A stretch of DNA of 64,000 bases from Thermococcus camini (GTDB lineage Archaea; Methanobacteriota_B; Thermococci; Thermococcales; Thermococcaceae): contig NZ_LR881183.1 in the NCBI RefSeq assembly GCF_904067545.1, positions 686,277 through 750,276 of the forward strand, in the 5' to 3' direction. Below are positions 62,834 through 64,000 of the stretch, in pieces. A program made the position numbers and the translations under genes. Position 1 is the first letter of the stretch. The number at the start of each line of letters is the position of its first letter. The notes under the pieces were generated by a model that saw only the letters and a list, made by a program, of their open reading frames with translations, searched no databases and was not told where the DNA came from.

Positions 62834-64000
62834 TCATCCGGAGCCCTTCAGTTCTTTTATCCTCTTCTTTGTGTTCTCTATCCTCTCCACCTTTGCACTG
62901 GCCTTCTGTGCCCTCGTTGTCTCTATCTCTTCCTTAAACGCCCACTTGAGGAGTGGCGGCGTTATCAGCACCGAGACCGTTATGAATATCAGGGTCGCCG
63001 CTATGAACTCCGGGGCGTGCTCGGGGCTTATCGCTCCCCCGTGTATCGCCACCATCAGGTCAACGAGCGCAACCTCGGTCCTCGGAACCGAACCGATGCC
63101 CATCTGGAGCGACATCCAGAGGTTCTTCCTGGTGAAGAGGAAAGCCCTTCCGCGCCCCCATGCGGTTATCCACGCTCCCAGTCCCCTTCCGAAGACCTTT
63201 CCGAAGACAGCAACGGTAGTGAGGACCGCGGCAAGGATAAGGGCGTTGGCGTTCTCGAAGACCGTAAGGTTGAGCATCGCTCCCGTGTGGACAAAGAAGA
63301 ACGGTATCAGCAGGCCGTAGCCGATGGCCTTCACGTCCTCCATGAGGCGCTTTCCTTCTGGCAGTTTTGAGAGGACGAGGCCCATCATGAACGCACCCTC
63401 TATTGCAGCCGCGAACCAGCCTTCAGCTAAAGCCGCGAAGAGGAACATCATCCCGAGAACCACTCCGAGGATTCCCTTCTCCACGTGAAGTCTCTCGGCG
63501 AATTTTATGTAATAATCGACGAGGAACCACCAGATGACCCCGGTGAGAATGAAGAACGCCACGATTTTAACCGAGAGCTCCAGAAGGCCGCCGCTTCCGA
63601 CGGCGAAGATGACGAGGGCTATGCCCAGAAAATCGTCCATGACGCTCGCGCTCAGAGAAGCTGCTCCAACCTCACTCTTGAGAACGCCCAGATCCATCAT
63701 CACCCTGACGGTCAGGCCGATGCTCGTCGCGGTCAGCAGGACACCGCCGGCAAAGGCTTCCCTGCTCGGGTAACCCATCTCCAAGAGGGCGAACCAGCCG
63801 AGGGCGAGGGGAACAAAGACACCGAGAACCGTCGAGACCGTTGCGGTAAGTCCCGTCTTCTTGAGCTGTTCAATGTCTGCATCGAGGGCACCGAGAAACA
63901 GGAGGAATATTATACCCAGCTTGGCGAGGAAGTTGGCCACCACGGTCATGTCCGTGGCAAACCCCTCGCCGCTGACTATCGGCAGGTACTGGGGCGCAAC
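62834..64000 (-). CDS. CPA2-family Na+/H+ antiporter, cut by the right edge
   Basis: The frame is open to base 64000 on the minus strand, so the N-terminus lies outside. At least 388 residues are visible, with about ten spans. It has the CPA2 (NapA/KefB-type) core: SVMDDFLGIALVIF with the two aspartates of the ion-binding site, FFFVHTGAMLNL, and RTEVALVDLMVAIH. The C-terminal ~35 residues are highly charged. It exchanges monovalent cations for protons. An internal ATG at 63949 is not the real start. Confidence 0.9.
   Translation of the reverse strand, partial: VAPQYLPIVSGEGFATDMTVVANFLAKLGIIFLLFLGALDADIEQLKKTGLTATVSTVLGVFVPLALGWFALLEMGYPSREAFAGGVLLTATSIGLTVRVMMDLGVLKSEVGAASLSASVMDDFLGIALVIFAVGSGGLLELSVKIVAFFILTGVIWWFLVDYYIKFAERLHVEKGILGVVLGMMFLFAALAEGWFAAAIEGAFMMGLVLSKLPEGKRLMEDVKAIGYGLLIPFFFVHTGAMLNLTVFENANALILAAVLTTVAVFGKVFGRGLGAWITAWGRGRAFLFTRKNLWMSLQMGIGSVPRTEVALVDLMVAIHGGAISPEHAPEFIAATLIFITVSVLITPPLLKWAFKEEIETTRAQKASAKVERIENTKKRIKELKGSG

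Overview
The window is a gene-dense piece of a hyperthermophilic euryarchaeal chromosome, almost certainly Thermococcus (Thermococcales). The reasons are archaeal information-processing genes (Csl4, Rpo11, Rpo4, GatD/GatE, Pus10, Hjc, EndoQ, AGOG, type-II MetAP), a Thermococcales-type S-layer protein, a threonine dehydrogenase and SppA like those known from T. kodakarensis, TATA boxes about 25 nt upstream of expected transcript starts, strong GGAGGTG ribosome sites, frequent GTG/TTG starts, and many 4-nt or longer gene overlaps. I found no rRNA, IS element, prophage or CRISPR array. There is one tRNA, tRNA-Ser(CGA).

Layout. 1-2.4 kb: DUF835 membrane protein (cut by the left edge), a CBS protein with a ribosome-hibernation-like tail, tRNA-Ser. 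2.4-2.7 kb: gene-free spacer with three perfect hairpins. 2.7-9.4 kb: MetAP; TrkH overlapping an orphan ECF-type ATPase; a four-gene operon (HepT-like, archaemetzincin, CYTH, TPR-like); TET aminopeptidase. 9.5-17.9 kb: secreted stalk protein, Hjc, gamma-carbonic-anhydrase-like protein, cis-prenyltransferase, ThrRS, and the csl4-DUF2067-rpoL operon. 18-26 kb: GT-C-like membrane enzyme, mini RNase III-like protein, SppA, AI-2E-type protein, a modified-folate cluster (FolP divergent from RFAP synthase), AGOG. 26-31.5 kb: ABC-2 exporter with a palindrome at its promoter, UbiD-family decarboxylase, XPB-like helicase, TruA. 31.6-38.3 kb: a 31-codon small ORF, PheST, Tdh, MinD-like ATPase, HMG-CoA reductase. 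38.3-43.8 kb: tandem paralogous membrane proteins and gatD/gatE with a PIN toxin-antitoxin pair between them. 43.8-50.5 kb: Pus10, the rpl21e-rpoF-DUF655-ksgA operon, ferritin-like protein, unusual radical SAM protein. 50.5-58.2 kb: S-layer protein, AmrS, a three-gene glycan/glycolipid operon, ThiL. 58.3-64 kb: GalT, EndoQ, ClC channel-like protein, a small acidic protein, and a CPA2 antiporter cut by the right edge.

Connected functions. Genes for translation fidelity and tRNA charging or modification recur (ThrRS, PheST, GatDE, TruA, Pus10, KsgA). Isoprenoid metabolism appears as HMG-CoA reductase, cis-prenyltransferase and a UbiD protein that may be the archaeal mevalonate-pathway decarboxylase. 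DNA repair is represented by AGOG, EndoQ, Hjc and an XPB-like helicase. Most genes are ordinary for the lineage. The best leads are the toxin-antitoxin pair spliced into the essential gatDE operon, the CBS-HPF-like protein, the TrkH/ECF-ATPase coupling, three short AT-rich tracts inside conserved genes, and the three-gene flippase-like/glycosyltransferase/deacetylase operon.
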